This document shows, in pieces, positions 1 to 11,596 of a stretch of DNA of 64,000 nucleotides; positions within the stretch are counted from its first letter, which is position 1, and each line of letters begins with the position of its first letter. A program made the position numbers and the translations under genes. The stretch is from Centropus unirufus (Eukaryota; Chordata; Aves; Cuculiformes; Centropidae), in NCBI GenBank assembly GCA_013397695.1, contig VYZI01000670.1, positions 160,676-224,675 on the forward strand. Reading direction: 5' to 3'. The notes under the pieces were generated by a model. That model was not told where the DNA came from, searched no databases, and was given only the letters and a program-made list of their open reading frames with translations.

Positions 1-132
1 CGCACAAGGCGGCCTCAAGCGCCCGAATCCCTGCGCCAGCCTGGAGGGAGGCGGAGGCGCTTCCCATTTCTCCCACACGTGGCAGAGAACCCAAAGCTCC
101 ACAGAGGGTCCTGATGCCCACATAGGGCGCAG
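1..132. other. CpG-dense window edge, possible CpG-island tail
   Basis: The first 80 bases hold 8 CpG dinucleotides, and the sequence turns AT-rich after about position 135. This could be the tail of a CpG island, hence of a promoter or first exon, lying mainly to the left of the window. No open frame or splice junction can be assigned. It could equally be one of the small GC-rich patches that recur through the window. Confidence 0.35.
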
Positions 133-669
133 ATGACTTCTTTTTTTCACCCTTTGTATTCTTTTGGGCGACCCCTGGCAGCCTTAAATCCCATCTCCTC
201 AGAGAGACCTGAAAACCCCAGGCCTCTCGGGCCACGTGAAGGCCAGGCTTGTGGAACTTCACCTCTTCCTTCTGCTTATTTGACAATTTGATAAATTATT
301 AATGGTTTTTGTGTGTATACATGTGTGTGTGCTTATATAAAAATTAATGATTCGCGTGCACCAACCCAGTCCAGGTTCACAGACAAACACACACTGCTGT
401 CTAGTAAGTTGAACTCCAGAATAACCCGCCCGATTTCCCCTTTTCCTGCAATTTTGCACGGGCTTTTACAACATGGCAAAGATCGCATAAAGCAAAATAT
501 TCCTTTGTCATTCACAGTAAAGATAATTTTCACCGTTCAAAGATACAAATTCTGCTTTCGTGAATGATAAATATATAAAAGTTGTTATCCTGAAGAGCCA
601 AAAAAGATGCATAAACTCAAGTTTAATCAAGTACAAAAGAAGTCCCTTCCTTGGGCTTTGTCTCTGCAG
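133..669. other. Unique AT-rich DNA, no gene seen
   Basis: Only overlapping short frames (60-84 codons) on both strands, without domain character. A short alternating TG/CA run lies near 309-336. Nothing else is recognised. Confidence 0.6.
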
Positions 670-795
670 CGTTTAGAGCAAACCCAGGTCCCTGTGGTCG
701 CCTCAGCGAAACGCCCAGTCCCGAAAGGCAGAGAAGCAAGCGTGAGCCCCTCGCTGAGCGCGTGGGAGAACAAGCAGCGCTCCTGGATATAAATG
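670..795. other. Small CpG-rich patch
   Basis: Ten CpG dinucleotides fall within about 110 bases, flanked by AT-rich DNA on both sides. The patch stays open in more than one frame on both strands, as GC-rich sequence tends to. No promoter motif or exon boundary is evident. Confidence 0.35.
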
Positions 796-1249
796 GTCTG
801 TGATTCCACACATTTCCACTTATGCCTCTCAAATCTGTATTCTTAGTTTGAAAGAAGTACTTCATTTGCAACAGACTTGGCAGATAATATTGGTATCTGA
901 GGGCTTCTGGTGAGAGTGAGAAGTACTATTTTCTTGGCTTGTAGGGGACAGAAAAACATGAAATCCTACCTACAAAAATAAGAAAAAGAATTATTTGCCA
1001 GAAATTTCTAGAAGTATCTGCTGTGAGTTTTAACTGCGTTGGCTGGTTAGACACACCAGCTGGTACAAGTATAAATTTGAACTTTGTGCCTGGAGGGCCA
1101 GGATTGATGGCCTGTGTTAGATTCCAGAGCCAATGTCCGGCCACTCCAGCCACAGTTGGGAATTTCTATGGAAACCTGAACAGAATATTTGTACTATTGA
1201 AATGGCATTTCTGAAACACTGCTCATAGATCTCCAGCACTTTCAGGTCA
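796..1249. other. Unique DNA, no gene seen
   Basis: Short overlapping frames only. No repeat or RNA gene recognised up to the CR1 3' end. Confidence 0.55.
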
Positions 1250-1342
1250 TCTGGAAGCACTTAGGGATATAATTTAGCAGCGGGCTGGTAGGGTTGGGCT
1301 GGATGATCTCAAGGAGTTTTCCAACCTAGTGATTCCATGATC
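1250..1342 (+). mobile_element. CR1 LINE, 3'-terminal fragment
   Basis: The block GCACTTAGGGATATAATTTA, followed by GGGTTGGGCTGGATGATCTC, TTTTCCAACCTAGTGATTCC and ATGATC, matches the characteristic 3' end of avian CR1 retrotransposons, which close with short ATTCTATG-like repeats. Only about 90 bp can be recognised, so the copy is severely 5' truncated, as most CR1 insertions are. No coding sequence remains. Its terminal wording differs from the other CR1 copies here, so it belongs to a different subfamily. Confidence 0.85.
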
Positions 1343-1600
1343 TACGGTTCCATCCCAGGCCATGGTCTGGACACCGGATCTCCTCCTGCCCAAGGGCACC
1401 AATGTCCTTGGCATCTCTTCATCTGGACCATCACCTGGCCAGCTGCTCTCTGGTGGGGCCACCTTCAACCACGAGTTGAAGGCTCGTGTGGCTTCTGGTG
1501 TGCGGGGCAGTACATCATCACCTGGGGAGCAGGCTGAGTGGGTGCCGAGCTGCATTTCCAACAGAATTCCTGCTATGTATAAAAACACAGTATTTTGGGA
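1343..1600. other. GC-richer unclassified segment after CR1 end
   Basis: The sequence downstream of the CR1 terminus is GC-richer than its surroundings and carries overlapping frames of 66-104 codons on both strands. I recognise no protein family or repeat. It could be older inserted DNA that the CR1 landed beside. Confidence 0.3.
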
Positions 1601-4600
1601 AAGTTAAAGTATATTGTTCTTTTCAGGAATTGAAAGGGTTCCATGCCCCTTCATTTTTGTGAAGTAAATGTTTCTTTTTCATCGTGATAAAAACAGCTCT
1701 TTTCTATTTGTTTTGACTATTAATACAAAAGCCTAAATAGCAAAGCAAGAATAAAATGTTTTTTACTTGACCTTATCAAGATGAAATGATTCAATAATTA
1801 TATTAAATGTATGCTGATGATTTTGATATGCTATTCAAAAAACACTTTTTGCTATGAATCCACAGTTTCTCACAGAAAACGTACTATTCATAGGTTGTTA
1901 ACTAGTCCTCTCCTTAAGCAGACACTAAAATAAGTCTATAAGTCTATATTGTTTCTTGTATGACTGCATTTTCCTTATTTGATGGTTCTTGCTCAGATAT
2001 TTTACCTACTCAGCATTGTATGGACCCATTATTGCCCCAAATGCACATAATGGACCTTGCCAAAAAGAAATGCTTTTTTTTTTCATTTTATTGCTAAATG
2101 GTTTATATTTCATTGATGATAAAATAATGGTAATTTATTCAGTAAAACTCCTGACTCAAAATGTATGCTTGTCATATTTGTCTTAGCTTGGAGAAGAAAA
2201 ATAATGATGCCATTTTTGTTTTCTTCATGTCTGAAAAGAAGTCTTTCAGCTGATTTTTTTCTTTTTTTATTTTGCAGCATGGTGAGAATGGCCCAGCTGT
2301 ACCATAAACTGAACACTTAGCCTTGCATTCAGAAATCACCAGCTTGCATTCAAAAGTCAGTTAGTCTTGTATTCAGGAAGCAAAGATCACATGAATGATA
2401 AATGATTTGTTATGCAAGATGCATTTTTCCATATCTTTTCCAAAGGTCAAAGGGCTGATCATTTTATGCCTTTTGAAAATTGCATTTTCCTTTAAAAAGT
2501 GGAAAAATAATTATTTTAATGTATAAATACATATTTTAATAAATAGAATACAGAAGGTGTGACCACTGTCATTTGTTAAGTGTATCGACACTTCGTGTGG
2601 TCTCAGTGGAATATTTTAAGGGGTTCTTAATATAAATCAGGTATTGAATGGGAGGATCTTTCCATTCTAACACATTTTAATGAACTTCTTTCAATGCCAC
2701 AGTTCCTAGCCAAGATCTTAAATCTGACTTACTGCCGCACTACAGTTTGTAAGGGATGCCATTTGTGCAGTGCAGAGGGATTTTTTTTCCCCTTTGTTAG
2801 GAAAACAGCTTTTGTATCTTAGCTTGGTTAGAGTACCTTTCACCAAATCCTCTACACGTATTTTAATTACAGATACCTTCAGCTGCCTAAAAGTAATCTT
2901 AATAAAAAATGAAGTAATAATTCTAGAAAATGGACATATTGCACAATTATAATTTAAAAATAAAGACAGATGGTTTGAATAAGTGGCAAACTCGTATTTT
3001 CATTGACTAGAAGCCTACATGTATTTGAGAAAATACTTTGACATTAATTATTTGCCAAAAAAAAGATGTCAATGTTCTGGAGCTCTGCCATACTGTAGCA
3101 TCTTGCTTGGTTGGATGAGGGGAAGACAGATACGGACTCCATAATGATCTGTCATAATTCAGAGCAGTGGGGCAGATTCAAAATTAAACCCAGCTCCAAA
3201 TACCCTGGAGGAGCCAGTTTCACACTGCAATATGTCAACAGTTTGGGAGCATCGCCTTCTTCAACTTCAGTCTCATGTTCAGCCTCACTCGTCCTCAAAA
3301 TCTAGCAATTTTCTTTGGAACTAATTGCTGCTCATTAAGGCTCTGTAGAAGCCCCTTTAATTGCTGTGTTCTGGCCTGGTATCACAAATCTGGGTGTGAA
3401 GACGGAGTCTGAGGAGAGCCCAGAGCACCTTGTGAGAGCTGAAATGCGAAGAGTTGAATCCCGTCCCTGCTCTGCTCCTCATCCATCGTGTGAGCCTGTG
3501 CAGTGTCTGCCACCCTGCATTTCCCTCCAAAATTATGGTAATGACATTTATGCATTTCCCAGGATTGACAGAAAGATTTCACTGTTATCAAGTGATGTTT
3601 CCAAAAATGCCTATCATTACATTAAAGCATTTATGTTGATAAAATAATCCTTTTCCTCCGCAGCAAGGGATATAATCACCTGTCTTAGCACTAATGGGGT
3701 TTAAGCACCCATACTATGGGCCGGAATTTTTAAAAAGATACCAATATATTTTGCCCAAATGGCAAAATAGGAGATATATCATATGTGCTCTATGTTTTTC
3801 TTTTAAAACAAAATTAGCTCTACAGTTTAATTTGATCTGCACTAAGTTTAATTAGCTGGATACCACAGAGGCCTCTGGGATATTAGCTTATTTTGGATAT
3901 ACTGACTGCCGCATCTGCACCCAATAATGTAAAATCGATTGTTATTGAGTAATAAGTGTACATAAATGCCTACAATGTGGCAGAAAACATGTACAAATAG
4001 CTGGGACTTTGCTTGTGCTGTTTGCAGAGCACTGAATACTGCATATATAATGAATATATAGTTTCTTATAAATTGCTTTAACTTATAATTAAATATAGAT
4101 GCAAAAAGAGATGAATAGATGGAAAGAACAGGTTTCTGTTCAGGAATGTCTGACATTTTGATGCTTTAGCAGTATGATTTCTATGTAAATAATTGATTAT
4201 TTTACAATAATCCTATGAAAGCTGGAGGCTACAGTGATTTCAAATCCACTTTTATATCCATCTCTTATTATCCACCCACCCCTAACAAGTCCTTGTACAC
4301 TGGGGGTGAGGCAGTCACATTTTCTTTTAGAGAGAGGAAAAAATGTGAAGTTTGTGAGAGGAGGGTTGGTAGCTCCAGGGTGGGATCCTGCCTAGAAAAT
4401 AAAACAAAAAAATGCAAAGTTCTAGGGCTGTGCAGCTTTAATCTACAGAAATAGAATGTGCACAGACTGCTACTACTTACGTATTTGTACACCCTCGTGT
4501 AGGGAGGGAGTTAACTTATTTCTACAACACAAATGTAGTACAGAACTCAAAGAAATAATATTATTGTAATGAGCAGCTGTTTCTGATGATAATCGGGTTC

Positions 4601-4879
4601 TGAAATGAACCATGCGTAACCCACAAGGTGAATGAAAAAGTATATAAGGAGAATATATAGTGTAGTTTAGGTGTTGCCCAATACAGTATGAAGCAAGGTT
4701 GTTTGTCAATGACCACCAACCTTTCCAAAACTTCAAGTGTAGATTGAAAAAAGTCTGTTTTCATCTCCTTTAATTACACCTGTGCAAGTCCTTGCCTTCA
4801 CCTGTGTTGGGGGGGTATTATTATTTGCTTCAGTGCATCATCTCACCTTGTAGGCAAGGAAAGGCCCGTGTTCTTCCTG
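1601..4879. other. AT-rich unique DNA, no gene seen
   Basis: Long AT-rich stretch with T and A runs and only small scattered frames. A mildly GC-richer patch at about 3360-3540 has a 93-codon plus-strand frame with no recognisable features. No transposon, RNA gene or splice-bounded exon could be supported. Confidence 0.55.
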
Positions 4880-5310
4880 ACATTACACTTTAAGAGGGTT
4901 TGAGATATTTCATTGACCCTCCCCTCTCGACTCCAGGGCTGATATGGCTCATTATCTCAGCACATAAACCTGATTATTAAGTCGTCTTTGATGAAGCAAA
5001 CAGGATTCCACTTGTCCTTCTGAATTATCTCAATATCATTAATTGTTTGGAACTGACAACGAGGTGGCTCAATCACAGTGTCCTCCGTACCGTCTGTGGT
5101 TAACGGCACGCTGAGGTTGTTATCCAGAGCAGAGGGGGTTAAATTATCAGTATGCTGTTGCCGCTGTGATCCTAATGTAAATGAACATTTGGTGGTTTAT
5201 TTTTTTTTCCTTAGCTGCTGGTTACTACGTTATTAGCATATTTGATGCATTTCTCAGCTCAGTTAATAAGCAGTTAGGAAAGGAGAGGATTTTAGAAGGG
5301 GGTTTATAGG
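4880..5310. promoter_or_regulatory. Candidate cis-regulatory element (GATA-type site cluster)
   Basis: The block lacks simple repeats and long frames and has the texture of a vertebrate conserved noncoding element. Four TTATC (GATA-type) cores occur within 200 bp at 4952-4956, 5025-5029, 5120-5124 and 5144-5148. A TCF/LEF-like CTTTGAT lies at 4986-4992, a Runx-like TGTGGT near 5096, and several ATTA/TAAT homeodomain-type cores are present. Such motifs are short and occur by chance, so function is inferred only from clustering. Cross-species conservation is the missing evidence. Confidence 0.3.
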
Positions 5311-7239
5311 CCGTTCTCCCTCGTAACAATATCTGGACCATGCCCGGGTGCTGTTGTCACAAACGGACTTTGGGTTTAGGCCACATGCGCCCCTGCCAGA
5401 GCCTAATCTCCTCTCCTGTACGCTACCTCGGTGTTTTATTGCTAGACTATGGCCATATTCGGAATTCTAAACCTTTCTTCTGTTCTCTCTAGTTCCTACT
5501 GAAGCTAAATTCTGCCTTGAGAGCAAAGTGCAGTAAAGCACTTTGCATCCTTCAGGTGCATTAAAATTGCCTGCATACCATTCCTTGCATTGAATGTGTT
5601 CAAAACCCCGAACCCAAGTTTTATAAAAAGAAATCTCAAAAAATATTAAGGAGAGTATATGTGGAAATTTGGGAAATAAAAATAGATGTATTCCTATCAG
5701 ACCCAGCGCATACGATACTGTCGAGATTGGTGTAAGATATTGTGATAAAACTGCTAGAAGAGCATCTCAGCTGGTGTTGATGGAAGAGCAGGTCACAGGC
5801 CCCAGGACCAGCTGCTCGGAGGGGAAACTTGTGACCCCCTTCCTCACCAACTGCGGTTTTGGATCTGGGCACGGGGAGAACCTCTGGAAGGATGTTCAAG
5901 GGTTTGTTAGGGGATGCAGCCCTGCCAGGGTGCTGTGGCACGTGGATGCTGCCTGTCTTCTCCCTGCCCATCCCTTGAGCTGGTAGGAACTCAGCTGAGC
6001 AACTCAGACTTACCGTTCAGAAAATGAATTAATTTTAGCTCACCAACTGCCACTCTTCTGCCTATTATACTATTGATTTTAGTGCCGCCACGATGCTTTG
6101 AGATCCTGAACGGCTTCCAAATCTATATTTGAAACCCATCTCTTTGAGTGGTGTCCCAGGTAATGTGATCGATACAGTTAGCATTAAAGCTCACAGTGCC
6201 TTTTGTTAATGACTGGCATGCTTTCAAATTCTGCTCGAGGAAATAAGACTCTTTGGCCAGTTTTGTAAAAATAGACTTTTGTTGAGAAAGTTTGTCTTCA
6301 GATTATTCAAAATCATTCCACCCTCTCCTCCGTCTTTTACCCTAACCTCTCTCTGCCATTTCAGAATTAACCAGAAAAACAATAATTCTTAAAGACTCCT
6401 TCCAGGCAAAAGAAAAAATATATCAAAACTATTATGTCTGCTCAAAACGTTTTGTCTTTGGTGGAGCAGAGTGTTTGACAAAATGACATTTTGTCCAATC
6501 CCTTTCAACCAGCTCTCACTAACAAGCTTTCCACAGATAAGCAATGTATATCCTGTTTTTCCTTCTTCAAGCTGGGACACCACATACATTTTGCCAAGCC
6601 TCTTGGCAGCTAATATTTTTGTTAAATTGGCTAGTACATCTGTCAGCCCTGGGACAAAGCTAGGTTTCCCACCCTGAACCTTTCAAGCAGAACCTTTTGT
6701 AAAAGACAAAATGCTGTATCTACCTTAAAACATAAAGGATCCTCGGGGCACTGGGAACTAATGTGCTGCTTTAATGCAAACATCCCTTGCGAGGGCTCCG
6801 GGTCCTTGTAGGCTCTGAACAGCAGGAAGAGGAATACATGAATATAAATGAGCTGTGCAGCAGGATCCAGAAAATGGAGCTATAAGAGTTAATGAGATGG
6901 TGTCCTGCTGCTGGACGCTTGCATGTTAAAAATCCTGATGGTTTTATCCAGCAGCAAGTTTGTAAAACCTGTGCAAAGCTAGAGATTGCGGGCACTGGTG
7001 ACTACAGAGCGGTGCCTTTTTTCTGGATGGCTTCACTACAGGCAAAGATCCTTTGATACTTCTAAATTTAACAAGGGAGAAAACAGAGGGATTAGTGGAA
7101 ATCATTGATCTAGGAAGAATTAAGTAATTATTAATAACATTTTACACCAAACTGCTCATCGCTGGTGTGTGTACCCAGCTCTGGGTGTCTTACAAGAACT
7201 GTAAGGTGACCCTGTAACTAAAAACCCGCCTTTGGGCTC
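5311..7239. other. Unique DNA with two weak regulatory-looking patches
   Basis: A GC-richer patch at about 5765-5990 gives 105- and 111-codon frames on opposite strands, neither with a domain. The stretches 6060-6260 and 6740-6990 are complex, repeat-free and could be conserved noncoding DNA. The latter carries an octamer-like ATGCAAA near 6774. No exon is supported. Confidence 0.4.
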
Positions 7240-7810
7240 ACTGTAGCAGCTGGATTCAAAGGGGAGGCTCCTGTTTGTCCAAAGGGGAGGCTCCCTTCTG
7301 GTCACAGAAGCCCTGCTTCACTCCAGAGAGATGGTCCATGCATCTCTTCCTTGCAGCCAATGGTATTTTCCCGTCAACCACCAGCACCCGGACAATGCCC
7401 ACACAGCGCTGTCGCTGTGTGTGCCTGGCACAGATCAGCCTGAGCTACACCCTGCGCTGTTGATTGAAAGGGTTAACGGGATGCATTCCAAGGCTGTGGT
7501 GCATCTGCTGTGCAGCCAGACAGCCCTCAGCACCCAAAGCTCCTCTCCCTGTGCTGTGTGTGACGCGGAGCTCCTGGCGCAGGTGCCAATGCGAAGGATT
7601 TGCTCTCAGCCTGGTGCGCATCCTTGCTCTTTCCAGGGGCTCCCAAATCAAAGAGACCTCCTTGTTCGGGAGGTCCTTCAGCTCAGGAGCATGAGCGGCA
7701 AGAGCCGTGTGTCCGAATGTCCCACAGAGACTGACACTAGGGAGCTTGAGAGCCAGGATGGCCACATGCCTCGCACGGGATTGGATGGGGAAGGAGCCAC
7801 CTGAAGTAAA
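7240..7810. other. GC-rich block with a 157-codon frame and a 15-bp direct repeat
   Basis: A plus-strand frame at 7331-7804 runs 157 codons. A 106-codon frame on the minus strand and a 76-codon frame in another plus phase overlap it, which points to low stop density rather than selection. The translation shows no signal peptide, domain or periodicity that I recognise. At the left end CAAAGGGGAGGCTCC occurs twice (7257-7271 and 7280-7294, period 23). Most likely noncoding; a lineage-specific exon cannot be excluded. Confidence 0.3.
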
Positions 7811-10559
7811 TCCATAGCCCCGTGTACCTACAAGACCAATCTGATCTGTTCAACGACTTAAAAACGTGGGGTTCACAACCAGCATCAGAGCTCAGCAGAG
7901 CACGGGGCTTGTTGATACTTGTTCAGTGATTATCACCCAGCTGGTGCGTTTTTCACTTGGTATTTGCGAATTAATATACTTGCTGAGTGACAATTCCAAC
8001 CTCATCTCTAATGAAATTAGTTTCCCTGGCACGAAGTGATGAGCGCGGTTTTGACGGGAGCTACCAGGTGTCACTCGGATGTATTTCTCGCACGTTCTTT
8101 TTCTAAGCACTTGTTGACACGCAGGAATAGTCTAGAATGGTTATTAGGAAAAAAGGAATCCAGCTTGCAGGGACAGTTTTCTGATAAGAGAGCATCTATG
8201 CAAATATCGAGGGCCTCACACAGGCCAGGGTTTGCCAGACATCTCTCCTGGGAGCACCTAAACTCATCATGCTCTGACTCCTAAGGAAGGGACCCAATCC
8301 CTTGCTGAATACCAGGGACTATGAAGAATCGTGCAGCATCGTACTCTTGTGTATTCATGGAGCCCCTCCATACAGTCCATACATTGCAGACTCTAAACGA
8401 AAATAAAATACAGTATTTTTTTAACTATTAGGTGTAAAACAAAACACTAAAGCTCAAAACAAGTGAAAGAAAAATACTAATTTTGAAAGCTCTTCAAACA
8501 CAAGAATATTTTAGTGGTTTTGGTGGTTAAAAGGGAGATTAAATTCACTAAGAAATGGGTACATGACAAGAAAAGAGATGTGCTTTATGTTAAGCCAAAA
8601 AAAAAAACCCAGTTAAAAATTAGGCCGTTCTGAATTGTTTCAATTAAGGGCTGTAATGATGATATCAATTACAGAAAAGACTCACATTCAATATCAGCAA
8701 TTTCTAAAGATGGAAAACTATTAAAAAAATAAGAGATATATAGCATGCTATTTGGAACAGGAATTTGATTATTTAGAAGTTTTAAATATTATCTCCACAT
8801 ATCTTTCGTAAATACCAGTACTGCACCGTAGGAGTCTGAATTCACAGGACTATTTTTTTCGCTACTCATTGGCATTAAGACCTCTGCACGGGAAACTTTC
8901 TCCTTGATGAACCCCAGACGTTTCAGATATGAAAACTACTCCAAAAATTCACACTGGAATTACAGTGTGTGTAGTTTGCTCTTCAGTCTTCCGGCTCAGG
9001 GGACAGCGTCAATGTGTCCTTCATGTTAGGTAAACATCTACATGACAAATGTGCAGTAGCAAGGGGAAATTCATGAACAAGTCATGGTTTAAGGTAATTT
9101 ATATAAACTGCTCAACAAGCAACTACCTCTGTTGAGGATTTGAGGAGTCTGTACCCATTCAAGCTCCCTTTGGCAGAACGGATCCGAGTCTGCGCTACTG
9201 CCCGAAGCAAATAGACACGAGGGAGTGAGCGGGTGGGCTGAAAGCTCTTGCTGAGCCACTTTGGTTGGGTATCAAAAGGGAAAGAGGCTGCCAGGACTCC
9301 TCAAGGCACCGTCCTGGAGTTTGTAGAGGTTGTCCTGAGCTCACGCCACTGTTTTCTCCTTGCTGGGTATCAGCTCTCTCCCAGTAATTAGATATTAATA
9401 TTAGATCAGAAGGATTTAAAATGACAAACTAGAATATATAAATGTGATATTAGAAGATATTGTTATCTTGGAGCCTTGTTATCTTTGTTATCTAAGGTAA
9501 GGGACTCAACCTTCTTTATTGTCCAAGAGTAAATACCTGAGGGAAGTCACCCCTTGTCGCCAATGCCCTAGGACAGGCTTTGAACAAGCAATTACAGAAA
9601 AGTAACACTGAAACAAAGCAGGTTTATTCAATTTTATAGTTCTTAATGAAATTTAAGAGCAGAAAATAAGGAGAAAGAAGCAAGTGGGCCAGCATCCAAC
9701 AATGAGCCAGTCCCTCCAAGAGCAGAGCTCTGCGGACCAGTCATGCTGCTTAGAGAACGGAGACCAAAGCAGCCATCGCAGCCAACTGGGAATACACAAA
9801 AGCTCTTGAAGGTGGGTCTGATAACTCTCCTCTCCCTGCACTTTCCAATCCAAACAAAAAGGTTCTCCCATGTCTTAACCACCTTTCTCGGAGGAAAATT
9901 CATTTTATCTGGAAGTACATATTTCTCTCCCTTGACTGTGAGGAGACAGTGAGGTAAACTTGCTCAAATAAAGACAATTCAGATTATTTTCCTTCGGGAA
10001 CCATATTTAGGGAAGAAGAATCCCTTCCCTGAGAACTGCTGATTTAAAATACTATTCTACCATTCTTGCCCAAGAGGTACATCATAGTCAGAGGCAAAAT
10101 CCATCCCAGCGTTACCTGAATACTTTTGGTTATTTTGATACAAAAGTACTCTGCTGAAAAAAAAGGTCATTTTTGTAAAAAGAGTTTTGGTAATAAGATT
10201 CAGTTTATAGATCCAGCAAAGGGCCAATGCCTTCTGCCTTTGTACAGTGCAGTCTAGAGACTGGGACCCTTGCTAGGCGAGTTGGACAGAGTGGATGAAA
10301 TTATTGGTCTGAGTGAGATAACTGATTTTGGTCCTTTCTTATAATAAAATAGATTTTATAAAAGAATGCAGACGCTACTTTTTCACATGATTCAACCTCC
10401 TTTGTTTCATGTAAACTTTTCTTTTTTTTGAGAAACTTCAGATTCCACACACTACTTTCTTAAATAAAAAAAAATTATTTGCCAGAAAATGTACACACAA
10501 AGACCATCTCACAGGGGTCATTAAAGAACTTTTTTTTAGCGCTGTACCTGAGAAGTAAT
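7811..10559. other. Unique AT-rich DNA, no gene seen
   Basis: Mostly AT-rich with A and T runs. Around 9600-9950 frames of 69-86 codons overlap on both strands without recognisable character. No retroviral gag, pol or env remnant was found here, so the LTR-like segment that follows appears to be solitary or 5' truncated. Confidence 0.5.
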
Positions 10560-11596
10560 CCTTTCTTTTCCAAGATGTGCTGTACTATAGCAGTTCTTGT
10601 TAGAGCAATGGTCTAAATTAATGATGTAATGAACTCACAAGGAATAGGAAGATTGAAGGAAATGAAAGTACAGAAGACTTTCCTATATCCCTGAAGTTCT
10701 ACCAATCAGTTTGATCAGAAGAGAGCATCATGTTCATAACCCATCTTGAGTTAAAACATTTATAAGCAGAAGTGAAGAGTTAGACCAGCAAAACCAACCA
10801 ATCCTTCTTTCGGCAGCATTCCCCGTTTGGTGAAACAGATTATATGGACATGGACCATGAGTTACTCCTGAACCTTCCATCAGCTTAACAGTCCCGTCGC
10901 AGCAGAAGAAACTTCAAGAGTTCCTGGGAATAAGGTTGCGAAAAAGTGACAGGAAACTACTATTCCTGCTTCTAGAAAAGTTTCTCAGCATGCCCGAAGA
11001 TCCAATGTGAAAGAGGCACAAACATTACGCTGCCTATCATTTCATATGCGCTGACAACACCGGGGAAGCACGCTGGCTGTTCCAGTAAAGTGCACCAGGA
11101 ATCCTTCTGGAACCCCTACAGGCCACGAGAATCAGGAGATGCTTCCAGCACTAAAACAGAAATTTTGGGTTTATTTTATTATCACTTTATCATGGAGGGA
11201 CCCCATGCTGGAGTAGGGGAAGAGAATGAAGTGGAAGATTGGCAGAAATTCCATGTGATCAATGGTGAAAACCACCATTCCCCATCCTCCTGTGCTGCCT
11301 GGGGGAGGAGGCAAAGAAAATCAGAAGTGGAGTTGAGCCTGGGAAGAAGCGAGGGGTGGATGAAAGGGTTTTTAAGCTTTGATGCTATTTCTCATTATCC
11401 TACGTTGGTTTTATTGTTAATAAATTGAACTAATTTGCCCGCGTTGAGTGTGGTTTGCCCATGATGGGAATTGGTGAATGAGCCCTCCCTGTCCTTATTT
11501 TGACCTACAAAGCTTCTGTTCTACTCCTTTCCCCATCTGGATGAGGAAGGAACAGTAGAACGGCTTCGGTGGGCACCTGGCAGGCAGCCAGGGTCA
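10560..11596 (+). mobile_element. Avian endogenous retrovirus LTR-like segment
   Basis: From about 10560 to 11596 the text resembles, by memory of the family, a long terminal region of an LTR retrotransposon widespread in bird genomes. Landmarks include AACATTACGCTGCCTATCAT (from about 11021), CACCGGGGAAGCACGCTGGC (from about 11058), an AATAAA at 11419-11424, then GAATTGGTGAATGAGC, CCTGTCCTTATTTTGACC and the closing GGGCACCTGGCAGGCAGCCA with AGGGTCA. No gag, pol or env coding is visible upstream or downstream, so it is probably a solo or truncated copy. Exact ends and target-site duplication were not found. The 112-codon frame at 11090-11428 is within the element and has no protein character. 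Confidence 0.65.
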
